A stretch of 20,389 nt of DNA from positions 1 to 20,389 of the IMG/VR virus record IMGVR_UViG_3300042540_000694, one strand, 5' to 3'. This DNA comes from a virus. The notes below the pieces were generated by a model. That model did not search any database. It was not told the origin of the DNA and saw only the letters and a list, made by a program, of their open reading frames with translations. Numbering within the stretch: the stretch's first letter is position 1; every line of letters begins with the position of its first letter. Shown piece after piece: positions 6,474 through 14,660 of the stretch. Both the position numbers and the translations under genes were made by a program.

Positions 6474-7214
6474 CTACGAAATCCTTATGTTTTTGTCAAG
6501 CGCCTTTTTTATAAGAAAATCGATTGGGGCAAAATCCCCGTCAATTGAATAGTGCGTGTCTTTATACGGCACAATGGAATCGGGAATATCAGGCGAAGTT
6601 TCCTGAATGGCTGGATGGTTCAGCGATGCAGCTATCCAGAACGGAGAAGATTGGTTTCCAATAAAAATGGCACTGCCTTCGATTAATTTTGCCAAGTCTA
6701 AAAGGTTATCCACCCACAGTGAAGCAACATGGCCGAATCGATCAATAAAGTCCCCTCGCTCATCGTAGAGGCCCACAAAAATGATGTCCTCTCGGTATTT
6801 CTCTACAATCTTGTGCCAAGGAAACCTGTCGTTTCTGTACTTGTGTGATCTGCAGCATACTATTTTGCCATTTGTCCGCTTATCTTCTTCAACGTCAATC
6901 CACCGATAAACGCTCGGCATCTCAATGCCAAGGGTGCGCGACTGCATTTCAATAATTCCGCACTGTCCCCAATACTTTCTGAACACAGACACGTCATGGT
7001 CAATATCTGTCGGATGCATCTCATAAGTGTGAGAATTTACATATGGAATGGTGTCCAGAAGAGGCTTCAAACAGTCATATTTGAAGCCCTGCATCCAGAA
7101 TCCAGCCTGCCGATCAAAATCTGTAATGACCAAATCCCCGCCACCAAGCGCTCTAAGAGACGGCAAAAAGGCAATAATGTCTCCGATATTCCCTGAATGG
7201 AGGAATCTGCTCAT
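6474..7214 (-). CDS. Glycosyltransferase family 9-like protein (GT-B type)
   Basis: A 246-residue protein with the GT9/heptosyltransferase-like start HSGNIGDIIAFLPSLRAL (residues 6-23), a Gly-rich loop plus helix that shapes the N-terminal Rossmann half. A second half has GKIVCCRSHKYRNDRFPW (donor-domain entry) and a C-terminal FIGNQSSPFWIAASLNHP, like the GT9 segment that contacts the nucleotide-sugar. Cellular GT9 enzymes transfer heptose to lipopolysaccharide. At 246 residues it is shorter than those (around 320-350), as is usual for phage homologues. Its acceptor is unknown. It is the last of three sugar-transfer genes before the capsid gene. A 60-base line in it counts 38 percent G+C, low for the window, suggesting later acquisition. 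Confidence 0.7.
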   Translation of the reverse strand: MSRFLHSGNIGDIIAFLPSLRALGGGDLVITDFDRQAGFWMQGFKYDCLKPLLDTIPYVNSHTYEMHPTDIDHDVSVFRKYWGQCGIIEMQSRTLGIEMPSVYRWIDVEEDKRTNGKIVCCRSHKYRNDRFPWHKIVEKYREDIIFVGLYDERGDFIDRFGHVASLWVDNLLDLAKLIEGSAIFIGNQSSPFWIAASLNHPAIQETSPDIPDSIVPYKDTHYSIDGDFAPIDFLIKKALDKNIRIS

Positions 7215-7227
7215 GTTCGTTCATAGG

Positions 7228-7812
7228 CTATTTCAGAAACTCCATCATTTCTGAAGATTTTGATCGTTCCTTTGTCTTTTTTGCATGGAATACAAGAGGC
7301 AGAATTTCATCTAGTGAAGATGACAGGTTCAAAACGTCTGCTTCGTTCCTCGCTAATCCATTTTCTTCTAGAGGTTCAGCAATGAATTTTGCCAGCGCTG
7401 CAGAACAGTGTTGCTGCGTTGCAAAAAACAAATATGCAGGCTCTTTAGCTACGCAAAGCAAGGTTCCAGAGCTTTCTTTGCTCTCTGCTTCTGATGCCGC
7501 GAACCTGACATTCACAACATCGTAATCTGACATCCATCCGCCGCCTGCAGCATGAAGCGCACACCACCTTCGGTATCTTGCGGCGACCTTGGAGTAATCG
7601 TATCCAGTATTAGATCCAAGAATATTTGCCAACTCGACCAACTTCTTCGTTAGCTTGAAGTAAAAGTTGCTGTTTTTCGCATGAGACGTGTTCAGCATCA
7701 CGGGTTCCCATCCCTGCTGTTTCCATGAAGACTTCCAAGCGTTTGCACAGGCAAACTGCTCTTCTTGCGGAAGCGCCTGCAATGACTCGTAGTAGCTGTA
7801 GATATTTTTCAT
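7228..7812 (-). CDS. Glycosyltransferase with DxD motif (GT32-like)
   Basis: A 194-residue protein with the hallmark of GT32-type enzymes: RYRRWCALHAAGGGWMSDYD (residues 79-98), i.e. an Arg-rich helix, a Gly-rich turn and the metal-binding DxD (D96, D98). These enzymes transfer a sugar from a nucleotide-sugar donor using a divalent metal. The N-terminus (YSYYESLQALPQEEQ...CANAWKSSWKQQGW) also fits, since family members open with a short strand and an Ala-Trp helix. Its ATG overlaps the stop of the preceding transferase as ATGA. Donor and acceptor are unknown. Confidence 0.78.
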   Translation of the reverse strand: MKNIYSYYESLQALPQEEQFACANAWKSSWKQQGWEPVMLNTSHAKNSNFYFKLTKKLVELANILGSNTGYDYSKVAARYRRWCALHAAGGGWMSDYDVVNVRFAASEAESKESSGTLLCVAKEPAYLFFATQQHCSAALAKFIAEPLEENGLARNEADVLNLSSSLDEILPLVFHAKKTKERSKSSEMMEFLK

Positions 7813-8936
7813 CCGTAAATCTTATAGCCAACGTGATAAACAGGCAGGCCAAGGTCGATATGCGCCTGCTCCCCTGCTTCTTTCGCCCTTAGACAGAACG
7901 AAACGTCTTCGCCCCGTTCGGCATCAAACTCCCTGAAATAATCGTAATCGTAATCAGGAGTTTTGACCCTGAGAGAGTCACCGAATTTCTCGCGGATGGC
8001 GGAGAATACTTTCCTGTGGATTAAAAGACATCCAGTGGCAACCCAATCGACGGCAACAACGGCATCTTCGCTGTTTTGTACGCGAGGAGCCAAATTACTG
8101 TCGGAACACATCAAAAGCCCGTTCTCCTGACGCCCGAAATAAGCGCCTCCCACAAGACTTTTGCCTGTTCCGATCAGCCTGTGCAAAACGTGTCGCTGTA
8201 GGGCCACTTCTGGCTTGTTGCGAGACGGCGGAACCCAATATTTCATCCAATTCGGCCTGCCGATACATGGGACGATATCGTCATCAATCATCAGCAGATA
8301 TTTAGCGTCCGTTTCCAAGAACTTCGCCGCCATTCGGTTCCTTGAATGCCCGATTTTGGCGTCCCCAAGGCACATTTCAAAGCGCAGCTTGTCTTTTCCG
8401 AAATCCAGCGCCATTGCCATACAAGCCTGCATTGTAAGGCCATTATGTGGCCCTTTGTGGAAGCAGCACCCAAGCATGATATCTCGGCCAGTGAACTCGC
8501 ACCGATAAGATGGCGCTCCTTCCGCTGAACGTGACTCTATAATGGGGTTTGCAGGAGCAGGCTCAGTTTTAGGTTCTGGCTCTGGAACGGGATCAATCTG
8601 CGTCAACAACTTGGCTTTTTTCGGCTTTTCTGGCTTTGCTGGTTTAGTGCTTTGTTTGATCTGTACCTGTCTCACTGGCGCTGCTGCAGGCGTTTCCTCA
8701 ACGGTTTTTGCGGCAGGCTCATCATAGCGTGAAAAATCACGATTTGACGGAGGGACTTCTGGTTGTTTTAGCGGAACAGAGGGTTGCCCGGGCCGTGCAA
8801 ATGGATCGAAAGAATCCAAAGCATTAAGGGTAACTTGTGTATCAGGGCTTATGCGTATGTTAGACATGATTGTATCTAGTTTATTCTGAAAGAACGCTTT
8901 CGCGTCCTTCAATTTATTTATGCTTATGCCGATCAT
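7809..8936 (-). CDS. GT-A glycosyltransferase (GT2-like) with proline-rich N-terminal extension
   Basis: A 375-residue protein. Residues 45-140 are low-complexity and rich in Pro, Glu, Lys and Ala (for example VPEPEPKTEPAPANP). The catalytic part starts at about 150: SRNRMAAKFLETDAKYLLMI followed by DDD (218-220), the metal and donor site; VDWVATGCLLIHRKVF; and RGEDVSFCLRAKEAG with ED at 343-344 as the likely base, ending in a late His (H368). This is a GT2-style order. The ATG at 8936 overlaps the scaffold stop as ATGA with GAGG upstream; an ATG at 8867 (MSNIRIS) is an alternative without a clear ribosome site. The disordered arm could tether the enzyme to a partner. Product sugar unknown. 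Confidence 0.83.
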   Translation of the reverse strand: MIGISINKLKDAKAFFQNKLDTIMSNIRISPDTQVTLNALDSFDPFARPGQPSVPLKQPEVPPSNRDFSRYDEPAAKTVEETPAAAPVRQVQIKQSTKPAKPEKPKKAKLLTQIDPVPEPEPKTEPAPANPIIESRSAEGAPSYRCEFTGRDIMLGCCFHKGPHNGLTMQACMAMALDFGKDKLRFEMCLGDAKIGHSRNRMAAKFLETDAKYLLMIDDDIVPCIGRPNWMKYWVPPSRNKPEVALQRHVLHRLIGTGKSLVGGAYFGRQENGLLMCSDSNLAPRVQNSEDAVVAVDWVATGCLLIHRKVFSAIREKFGDSLRVKTPDYDYDYFREFDAERGEDVSFCLRAKEAGEQAHIDLGLPVYHVGYKIYG

Positions 8937-10210
8937 GCTCCAGCCTCATCCAAACCAAGATCGATAGCATCACTTGCCGACATTTTTATCCTGTCGTTCA
9001 GGTTGCTTCCCTTGCTTGCGTTGGATCCAGTGACCGTGCTTCGGGGCATACGAGAAGCGCCCTTAATTTTGCTGTTTTCGTCACTGATTTTTTTCAATTG
9101 CGCCTGAAGCTGCTGTCTGGCCTGTTGCTCAATTTGAAGCTGTTCGACCAGAACGTGAGAGAAAACGGCTGCAGCAGCCACTTCTGCCCTTTCCTGAGAC
9201 GTTGTGGGCCACAGGGCAGACTCAAATTTCTCAGACAGGTCTGCAACCTTGGCGTTATGGCTTTCAATCGCCTGACGTTCCTCAGGAGTCGCATTCGGAT
9301 TAGGCTCATAGAACCGCGCCCAAGGGATTTCTTTGGTGACGGCATCAATGTGCTGATAAATCTGCGACTTTTCGTTTTCGTACCAGTGAAGATTGGCCTC
9401 GCCGCGCTTCACCATGAACTGCTCAATATTATTGGAAGCGTCTTCAATCTCCATTTGCTGAGCGTTTTGCAGCTTGTGTATTTCCTTTAGCCCATCTTTC
9501 AGGACTTCGGCGTCCAGCATCGGCAATTTGTCGATTGCATTGGACTTCCACCAATTCTGATCAATTTTGGAAGGGCCACCAGCTTTCTCAATAGATGCAA
9601 TTACGTCATCGGACGCTCCATGCTTACGCAAAAGTCCGTAAATAGTGTCTTTTGCCGTGGAGATCGGTTTTTCGTATCGCGCCTGAAACTCTGAGTCGTT
9701 CTTCAGGTCGAAAATCTGCCTGAACTTCTTCAGATCCTCATAGTCTTGTGGAACCTGTTGCTGACCAGATTCCATTTGCTGGACTCGCTGGCGCAATGCT
9801 TCAGCTTCTTGGGCCTGCTGCTTGTAAATCGATGCCGTTTCTTGGAGTTTTTTCCAATTGTTGCGGTTTGCCTCGGAAAGATTGCGAGGCGGCTCAATAG
9901 ACGCGATTTCTGGATCGATATCAGTGGCTGGAGACTGCTGAGGAGCGGCTTGAGGCGCTGCAGGCTGTTGTTCCAAGGCGGCTTTGACCTCTGAGGCGCT
10001 AACTGGCTCTGGTTCGGATTCAGGCTCGGATTCAGGCTCTCCGCCCGTTTCTTGAATGGCCTCGTCCAGCAGCGAATCAATCGCCGCATCGGTATCGTCG
10101 CTAATCTTGTCTGCATCCAGTGAAGGATTGCCGAAAGACGCTGCCGCTGTGGGTTCTGGAACGGAATTATCCTGATCCAATGTGGGTTCTGTATCGATGT
10201 CTGTTGTCAT
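8933..10210 (-). CDS. Scaffolding-like protein
   Basis: A 425-residue protein with an acidic, disordered N-terminus (residues 1-110, including an ESEPESEPEP run encoded by a 12-base tandem repeat), a long coiled coil at about 120-155 (EANRNNWKKLQETASIYKQQ onward), a helical core, a second Gln-rich coiled coil at about 355-385 (LEQ..QARQQLQAQLKKI), and a short C-terminus with KGSNLNDRIKMSASDAIDLG. Acidic, Gln-rich, coiled-coil proteins just upstream of the capsid gene are typical scaffolds that guide procapsid assembly and bind the shell through the C-terminus. Here three transferase genes separate it from the capsid gene, which is unusual. No protease domain is present. The start has an A-rich leader and no Shine-Dalgarno. 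Confidence 0.75.
   Translation of the reverse strand: MTTDIDTEPTLDQDNSVPEPTAAASFGNPSLDADKISDDTDAAIDSLLDEAIQETGGEPESEPESEPEPVSASEVKAALEQQPAAPQAAPQQSPATDIDPEIASIEPPRNLSEANRNNWKKLQETASIYKQQAQEAEALRQRVQQMESGQQQVPQDYEDLKKFRQIFDLKNDSEFQARYEKPISTAKDTIYGLLRKHGASDDVIASIEKAGGPSKIDQNWWKSNAIDKLPMLDAEVLKDGLKEIHKLQNAQQMEIEDASNNIEQFMVKRGEANLHWYENEKSQIYQHIDAVTKEIPWARFYEPNPNATPEERQAIESHNAKVADLSEKFESALWPTTSQERAEVAAAAVFSHVLVEQLQIEQQARQQLQAQLKKISDENSKIKGASRMPRSTVTGSNASKGSNLNDRIKMSASDAIDLGLDEAGA
10015..10038. repeat. 12-base tandem repeat, two copies
   Basis: Two perfect adjacent copies of CGGATTCAGGCT at 10015-10026 and 10027-10038. They encode the ESEP repeats in the acidic arm of the scaffold-like protein and are probably a slippage expansion. 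Confidence 0.85.
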
Positions 10211-10215
10211 AGATT

Positions 10216-10473
10216 TTATTTATTTTTCATGGACTTTGCTCCACGGCATTTCCATTTTTTCCTAGAAAGACTGTTGGGAGAATTAGGATCATTTTTCCAA
10301 TCGCCCTTGATCTTCAAAGAACGAGCACAGTAGGCATCACCCTTCTTGGTGCCGGGGCGGATGCGATCTTTTCCGTCCTTCGCTTTTCCCGCCTGACCGT
10401 ATTTGACCGTGCGCGTTCGGCCAGTTGCCTTATTTGTCACGATTTTTGTGAAGCGCTTTTTGATCGTTGCCAT
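10216..10473 (-). CDS. Small basic protein, hypothetical
   Basis: An 85-residue, strongly basic protein starting MATIKKRFTKIVTNKATGRT, with a Gly/Lys-rich middle (KYGQAGKAKDGKDRIRPG) and a C-terminal block DAYCARSLKIKGDWKNDPNS then SRKKWKCRG. The last block, with two cysteines and a W, looks like a conserved phage segment I have seen in small virion-region proteins, but I cannot name a family. The frame is open to 10572, but that extension would lie mostly inside the previous gene; the ATG at 10473 follows its stop by 10 bases. It is just upstream of the scaffold gene. DNA binding or head-assembly help is guesswork from charge and position. Confidence 0.72.
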   Translation of the reverse strand: MATIKKRFTKIVTNKATGRTRTVKYGQAGKAKDGKDRIRPGTKKGDAYCARSLKIKGDWKNDPNSPNSLSRKKWKCRGAKSMKNK

Positions 10474-10483
10474 AAACTTCGTG

Positions 10484-10723
10484 CTACATTTCCGCAAACT
10501 TCCCGCTCGACGGATCAATGTTTTGAGCAGGGTCTGCCAACATTTCTTGAATGTCTTTGACTGCTTTTTCATATCCCTCTTTGTATTTCGCTTCTAGTGC
10601 TACGGTTTCGATGGTCTTCCCATTGCAAAGAGGAATGCGCGAAAGCATCACCTGAAGGAGTCTTCCTCCAGATCGTTTATGATAGTCGCGAAATGTTGCT
10701 ACGTCAGATTCTTCCCAATTCAT
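10484..10723 (-). CDS. Small hypothetical protein
   Basis: A 79-residue protein, MNWEESDVATFRDYHKRSGG at the start, then LLQVMLSRIPLCNGKTIETV, and a helical middle (EAKYKEGYEKAVKDIQEML). Not recognised as a named family. The frame is open to 10804, but the ATG at 10723 overlaps the stop of the upstream transferase as ATGA, so the short form is chosen. The Tyr-rich helix suggests a small packing or assembly protein, but nothing catalytic is visible. It lies between a glycosyltransferase and a small basic protein in the pre-scaffold block. Confidence 0.7.
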   Translation of the reverse strand: MNWEESDVATFRDYHKRSGGRLLQVMLSRIPLCNGKTIETVALEAKYKEGYEKAVKDIQEMLADPAQNIDPSSGKFAEM

Positions 10724-11331
10724 TTTATGTATTCTTTTAGTATGTTGATCCTGTCTTCGTTTGGAAGGCTTGGCAGATGCAAGGCGAAATCGCCTTCCTG
10801 CCATGAGGCCAGCCTGCAGTTCGGATAATCGTATGCATCAGGATGATATGAGTTAAGTTCGCGCTGCGAGACATACTCCACGATTCCTGCGTATGGGTAT
10901 ACGGAAGAAAAATGTTGGATGGCCTGCTGTTCTCCATTCGGCCTGTCTCCGAATAGAGTTTTCCCATGATTGCTGCAGGCAAAGAAGAACGCTTTTGACC
11001 AAGGCGTGTTTCGGATCAAAATCGCCCCTGCATTTAGTCCATTTATGTCTGCCGTCAGAAATACGTCCGCCGCCCTGTTCTCGTCCAGAATCCACGTAAT
11101 TGGCTTCGGGTTTGTTATCAGGACATCCGCATCCAGCCACAGAACAGTTGAGTAATTTCCCATTAGGAAGTTGCTGATCATGTTCAGCTTTTCCCACAGG
11201 CAGTTCTCCTGCTCGACTTTGATTGCTTCCTGATGCCACCCGTATGATTCCGCGAATTTTATGTGTGATGGAATGGTAATGTCGGCAACAGCCTGCATCT
11301 TGTCTGTATACAAGCTGATGACTGCTTTCAT
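10720..11331 (-). CDS. GT34-like glycosyltransferase (galactosyl/mannosyl-transferase type)
   Basis: A 203-residue protein with GT34 features: WEKLNMISNFL (46-56), a strand then LWLDADVLITNP (64-75) holding DAD at 67-69 for metal and donor, TADINGLNAGAILIRNTPWS (93-112) with the NAG acceptor-side motif, EQQAIQH, and a late GDFALHLPSLPNEDR with His185. GT34 enzymes in eukaryotes and phages add galactose, xylose or mannose; the sugar is not predictable here. The ATG overlaps the stop of the preceding Lys/Met-rich gene (ATGA), and its stop overlaps the next start. The core is complete for a short phage version. Confidence in the family is high, in the acceptor nil. Confidence 0.85.
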   Translation of the reverse strand: MKAVISLYTDKMQAVADITIPSHIKFAESYGWHQEAIKVEQENCLWEKLNMISNFLMGNYSTVLWLDADVLITNPKPITWILDENRAADVFLTADINGLNAGAILIRNTPWSKAFFFACSNHGKTLFGDRPNGEQQAIQHFSSVYPYAGIVEYVSQRELNSYHPDAYDYPNCRLASWQEGDFALHLPSLPNEDRINILKEYIK

Positions 11332-11615
11332 TTTTTCATTCCCTTGGTCAAAACCGCACGGTCAGCCTTTTCTTGCCTGATGTCTTTGAAGTTCGGCTTT
11401 CCTTCGCTCATCTGCTTGACGGACTTCTTTTTGCTAGGCATCGATTCGTTCCACGCTTTTTCAAAATCACCCTCGTAGTCGATCTTTTTGATCGGCTCCA
11501 TTTTACGCATCTTCGGCATAGCCATGATTTCTTTTTTCTTCATTAGCATATATCCGCCTTTGCCAGTGCGCTTTGAAGGGGGCGCTCCCTTTGACGCTTT
11601 CATTTCGTTTTTCAT
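11328..11615 (-). CDS. Small Lys/Met-rich protein, hypothetical
   Basis: A 95-residue protein with many Lys and Met (for example KGGYMLMKKKEIMAMPKMRK). It has a hydrophilic, probably disordered N-terminus, a central IDYEGDFEKAWNESMPSKKK and a basic C-terminus. Not recognised. The frame is open to 11663, but the ATG at 11615 has AGGA about 8 bases upstream and begins 4 bases after the portal stop, so it is preferred. It lies between portal and a glycosyltransferase. It could be a head-assembly or DNA-associated protein; charge alone supports this. Confidence 0.72.
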   Translation of the reverse strand: MKNEMKASKGAPPSKRTGKGGYMLMKKKEIMAMPKMRKMEPIKKIDYEGDFEKAWNESMPSKKKSVKQMSEGKPNFKDIRQEKADRAVLTKGMKK

Positions 11616-11619
11616 ATTT

Positions 11620-14043
11620 TTATCCTGCTGTTGGAGGTTTAGGCGGGGTAGCAACTTGAGCAACCGCGCCCCATTGTGACGGCATATCTTCAGAAGCGAG
11701 TTGTCCTACTTCTTTGACTTGTGCCGCCGAAACTCGTCTAGGTGCAGGGCCACCACCTGTCGCCGCTGCCGCCGCTGGCTGCAATTCGGGCGGAGGAGGC
11801 ATATTCATGCCCTTCGTAAGGTGATCAAACGCCTGTTTGACTGCCTGTTTCATCTGCGCGATGACCTGAGGATTGCCCTTCTTCATCTCAGCCTGTTGCA
11901 AGTGCATCGTGAAGTGCTGCAGGGCGCTCATAAACGGCTGAACCATCTCAGGAGGCAAAGATCCTTGCGGAGCTTGCGCGATGACAGGGAAAAGTTTCTC
12001 CGCCATCGTCGTTAAGTGAATCATGTCGTTGTCGCGAGGCGAAACAGGCACTTCCTGACCAGCAATCATGCTTTGTAGCTCAATGATCTGCTGGCGAGTA
12101 GCCTCAATTGCCAAAGATTCAACCTGATCCTTCGGAAGAATGACCGAATTGGCGATAGATTCGCCAACTTTACGGCTCCAATCCAGTTTGATCAGTTCGT
12201 CCTGATTGATTGCGGGATTTCCCGTGTAACGCTGGATCAGAAGATCCAAAACAGCCTCTTCTTGGGCCAATGTATCGGGCAAAAGTTCCTCTGCAGACGA
12301 ATGAGCCATGAGGAGGATGTCGCTTGGAGGCAAATTGCGCTCCATCATGTTCAAACAGCAGGAAATTGCCTCTTCGTCCAAGTGTTCTGGCGTTTCAAAC
12401 GGCACAAGGAAGGACGGAAGTTCCATCGTTGACTTCTCAAACGCTGAAACAACGTCTTTTTTGGCCCAAACTGCATTCGCAGAGCCTTGCCTCGCCATGT
12501 CGAGAGCGGTTTTTAGCTCGGACGCCGCTTTGACGTGCTCAGGATGACAGATTCCGCGCTGCATACGCTGCACAGCCTTGGAATATTGCTTCACCCAACG
12601 CATCAGGATACCTTCGCGAATCTGACCTTCGATGGCAGCGATTCGGTTGACCTCGCTTGCGGTCTTTGCACGGGTGTCGCGGCCCAAAGCCTCGCCGGGC
12701 AAGAACGCTCCGATTTGAATTTCCGCCAATCCAGAGATGAATTGGTCGAGCCTGATGAAATCTTCGATATCAGACGGCAAATTTTGCGCTACTACGTCAT
12801 ACCCTTCGGCAACATAGGCGATAGGATGCATGACCGTGAGAGGAGGAACGCCTGCTTTGGCGTTCGGCCCCTTCTTCAGGAGCAACAACCCGCGCAAATA
12901 CGTGTTGTCCACCACCAAGTTCCGCGCCTTATCGACGGCAATGTGCGTATTATAAAGATCTCTGCCTGCTCCACGGGATGACATCAATGATCCTGAGCCA
13001 ATTTCAATGGCGAACAGCGCAATGCAGTCGCTCATCTTGTCATAGTGATCCAATTGTGTACAGATTTCGGAGCCTGACCTGTCGCTCATCAAGAATCTGG
13101 AGATTTTTCCAGTGGGTTCCTTGACCAAGACCTCGCCTAGCTCGACGTATTTCGCATCGCTCTCGTAGGAAGCACCGTAAGATCCTTCGCGAATCCAATC
13201 TTCATAGCGTCTGGCATCATCATCCGTATCCAGCGAGCGTCCAATCGGCACTGCGTTGTTGATGGCCTCGACAAGGTTGTCGATATGCCACCCTGCAAGC
13301 GCTGAAAGTTCGGGATCTTCCAAGAGCGGAAGCAATTCGGAGACTTGGTAACGGCGCTTTCTTGCCCAAATAGGCGTTGCATCCGCCTCCTGAGGGGTTT
13401 CTACGCTGAAAAACGTGAAGTCTTGGCGCAAAAACTCAGGCTTCCAATCGCGCAAGTCATCCCAACACATCGCCGTAAAGCCGAAAGTTGTGTTCTCATG
13501 CACGATCTGTGCAATCAAATCGTCATGCCCTTTCCATGCGCGAATGCATTTTGTGATCTCTTCGCGGAAAATTTTGGTCTTCTGCTCCGAATCAACGCCT
13601 TCTTTCGGGAATTTCGTATAAGTCAGGGTAGGAGTCTGTTCGATAACCTGACGGAATGGCGGCTGAATACGTCCAACCATTGTAGAAAGGAATCCTGTGG
13701 GCCTGTTGCTCCTCCAGTTTTGCCCCATGCTTTCCAGTTTTTTCTGCTGATAGGGCGGCTCGTTGTTGAGCTTCTTCTGAATCAATTGATTCTTACGATT
13801 GCGCTCTGCATTCTGCTGCTTCAGCCGCCTATAAGCGCTGTAAGCCTGCTCCGTATCTCGGAAAACCCTGCGAACCTTCAGGTTCTTCGGATTAACAATG
13901 TCACTAGACGAATTCGGGCCTGCATCAGTGATCTTTAGTCCAAGGATCTTAGGCTTGTCTGTCGCGTCCGCAATTCTTGCTGCCTCGTTTGCATACGTGT
14001 CCGTAATTTCGGGAGGAAGCGGTTTAGATGTTTTGATTGCCAT
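11620..14043 (-). CDS. Portal protein
   Basis: An 807-residue portal, the dodecameric ring at the packaging vertex. Identification is by length, position (two genes after TerL, before scaffold and capsid) and pattern: an N-terminal helical region with basic stretches (RRLKQQNAERNRKNQL), a central wing with beta-rich segments (YVELGEVLVKEPTGKISRF), a helical stem/crown region (VDKARNLVVDNTYLRGLLLL) and TKxxSEVN-like RAKTASEVNRIAAIEGQIRE, a motif common in portals. The C-terminal 60 residues are Pro/Ala/Gly-rich and probably disordered. The size favours a podovirus-type portal. No Shine-Dalgarno is seen before the ATG; the start follows the preceding stop by 1 base. Antisense open frames over it are shadows. 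Confidence 0.88.
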   Translation of the reverse strand: MAIKTSKPLPPEITDTYANEAARIADATDKPKILGLKITDAGPNSSSDIVNPKNLKVRRVFRDTEQAYSAYRRLKQQNAERNRKNQLIQKKLNNEPPYQQKKLESMGQNWRSNRPTGFLSTMVGRIQPPFRQVIEQTPTLTYTKFPKEGVDSEQKTKIFREEITKCIRAWKGHDDLIAQIVHENTTFGFTAMCWDDLRDWKPEFLRQDFTFFSVETPQEADATPIWARKRRYQVSELLPLLEDPELSALAGWHIDNLVEAINNAVPIGRSLDTDDDARRYEDWIREGSYGASYESDAKYVELGEVLVKEPTGKISRFLMSDRSGSEICTQLDHYDKMSDCIALFAIEIGSGSLMSSRGAGRDLYNTHIAVDKARNLVVDNTYLRGLLLLKKGPNAKAGVPPLTVMHPIAYVAEGYDVVAQNLPSDIEDFIRLDQFISGLAEIQIGAFLPGEALGRDTRAKTASEVNRIAAIEGQIREGILMRWVKQYSKAVQRMQRGICHPEHVKAASELKTALDMARQGSANAVWAKKDVVSAFEKSTMELPSFLVPFETPEHLDEEAISCCLNMMERNLPPSDILLMAHSSAEELLPDTLAQEEAVLDLLIQRYTGNPAINQDELIKLDWSRKVGESIANSVILPKDQVESLAIEATRQQIIELQSMIAGQEVPVSPRDNDMIHLTTMAEKLFPVIAQAPQGSLPPEMVQPFMSALQHFTMHLQQAEMKKGNPQVIAQMKQAVKQAFDHLTKGMNMPPPPELQPAAAAATGGGPAPRRVSAAQVKEVGQLASEDMPSQWGAVAQVATPPKPPTAG

Positions 14044-14044
14044 A

Positions 14045-14626
14045 TTAGTATTGGTTCAACCAGCAGTGAGGATGAAGATCCGCTGGCGCTGTGAAGTGGC
14101 TCCTGTCAAAGAATATCGCCGTCCTATTGTCATGCCGTAGCTGTCTACATCCTCCAAGAGTCTTGCTGGTTTTCGTGTCGCGAGCCTGTCTAAGGCTCGT
14201 TGAAAGTCTGTCCGCCGCAAAAATGCACGATTTGCATCCTGATTTCCATGCTATATTGTTTGGACAGGTCTTGCAAATCTTCGCACGTTGTTCGGCCAAG
14301 TCATCCGAAACAAGCAAGTGCTGGTTTTTAGATCCTGCCAAGTTCCGCGCCCAAACCGTGATATCCTGCAGCAGTTCTGCCGCTGGAGTTTGTGCAGCTA
14401 CGCTTGTAATTGCCACCATATCAACTCCGTGACAATGGTTTGGGTAATTACTGCAAAGGAAAGAGTTTACATCTCCCTCAACATCGCCAAGAGGCAAATG
14501 ATTTTCTGCCCTGTAGTTGGTCACCGTCTCGTAAAGACCATCCAATGTAATGGCATCAAGCCTGACATCACTTTCGTAGTAATGCCAGCCACCGGGCGGA
14601 GTAAATCCCCATATTGGTTTTGCCAT
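14045..14626 (-). CDS. Cysteine-rich zinc-ribbon-like phage protein
   Basis: A 193-residue protein starting MAKPIWGFTPPGGWHYYE. Residues 20-75 form a helical domain (LYETVTNYRAENHLPLGDVE and on, with SNYPNHCHG). Residues 113-193 contain CKTC (118-121), CKSC (131-134), C160 and HCW near the end, a spacing suited to zinc. The layout echoes the 96-residue protein at 18.4 kb. I know the front segment from other phages as an unassigned conserved domain; no function is established to my knowledge. The frame is open to 14770, but that form overlaps the methyltransferase by 110 bases; the ATG at 14626 marks the domain start although it lacks a Shine-Dalgarno. Confidence 0.75.
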   Translation of the reverse strand: MAKPIWGFTPPGGWHYYESDVRLDAITLDGLYETVTNYRAENHLPLGDVEGDVNSFLCSNYPNHCHGVDMVAITSVAAQTPAAELLQDITVWARNLAGSKNQHLLVSDDLAEQRAKICKTCPNNIAWKSGCKSCIFAADRLSTSLRQARDTKTSKTLGGCRQLRHDNRTAIFFDRSHFTAPADLHPHCWLNQY

Positions 14627-14660
14627 AATATTCGACGGGGGGTTATGTATTTCTTCGGGA

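Noticed and set aside
10474-10572. Longer N-terminus for the 85-residue basic protein
   Set aside because: It would run mostly inside the preceding gene; the internal ATG at 10473 follows that gene's stop.
12846-12865. A 7-bp perfect hairpin within the portal gene
   Set aside because: Single short stem in coding sequence, expected by chance in a gene of 2.4 kb.
13345-13938. A 197-codon open frame opposite the portal
   Set aside because: No domain pattern, and the portal reading frame is continuous over it.
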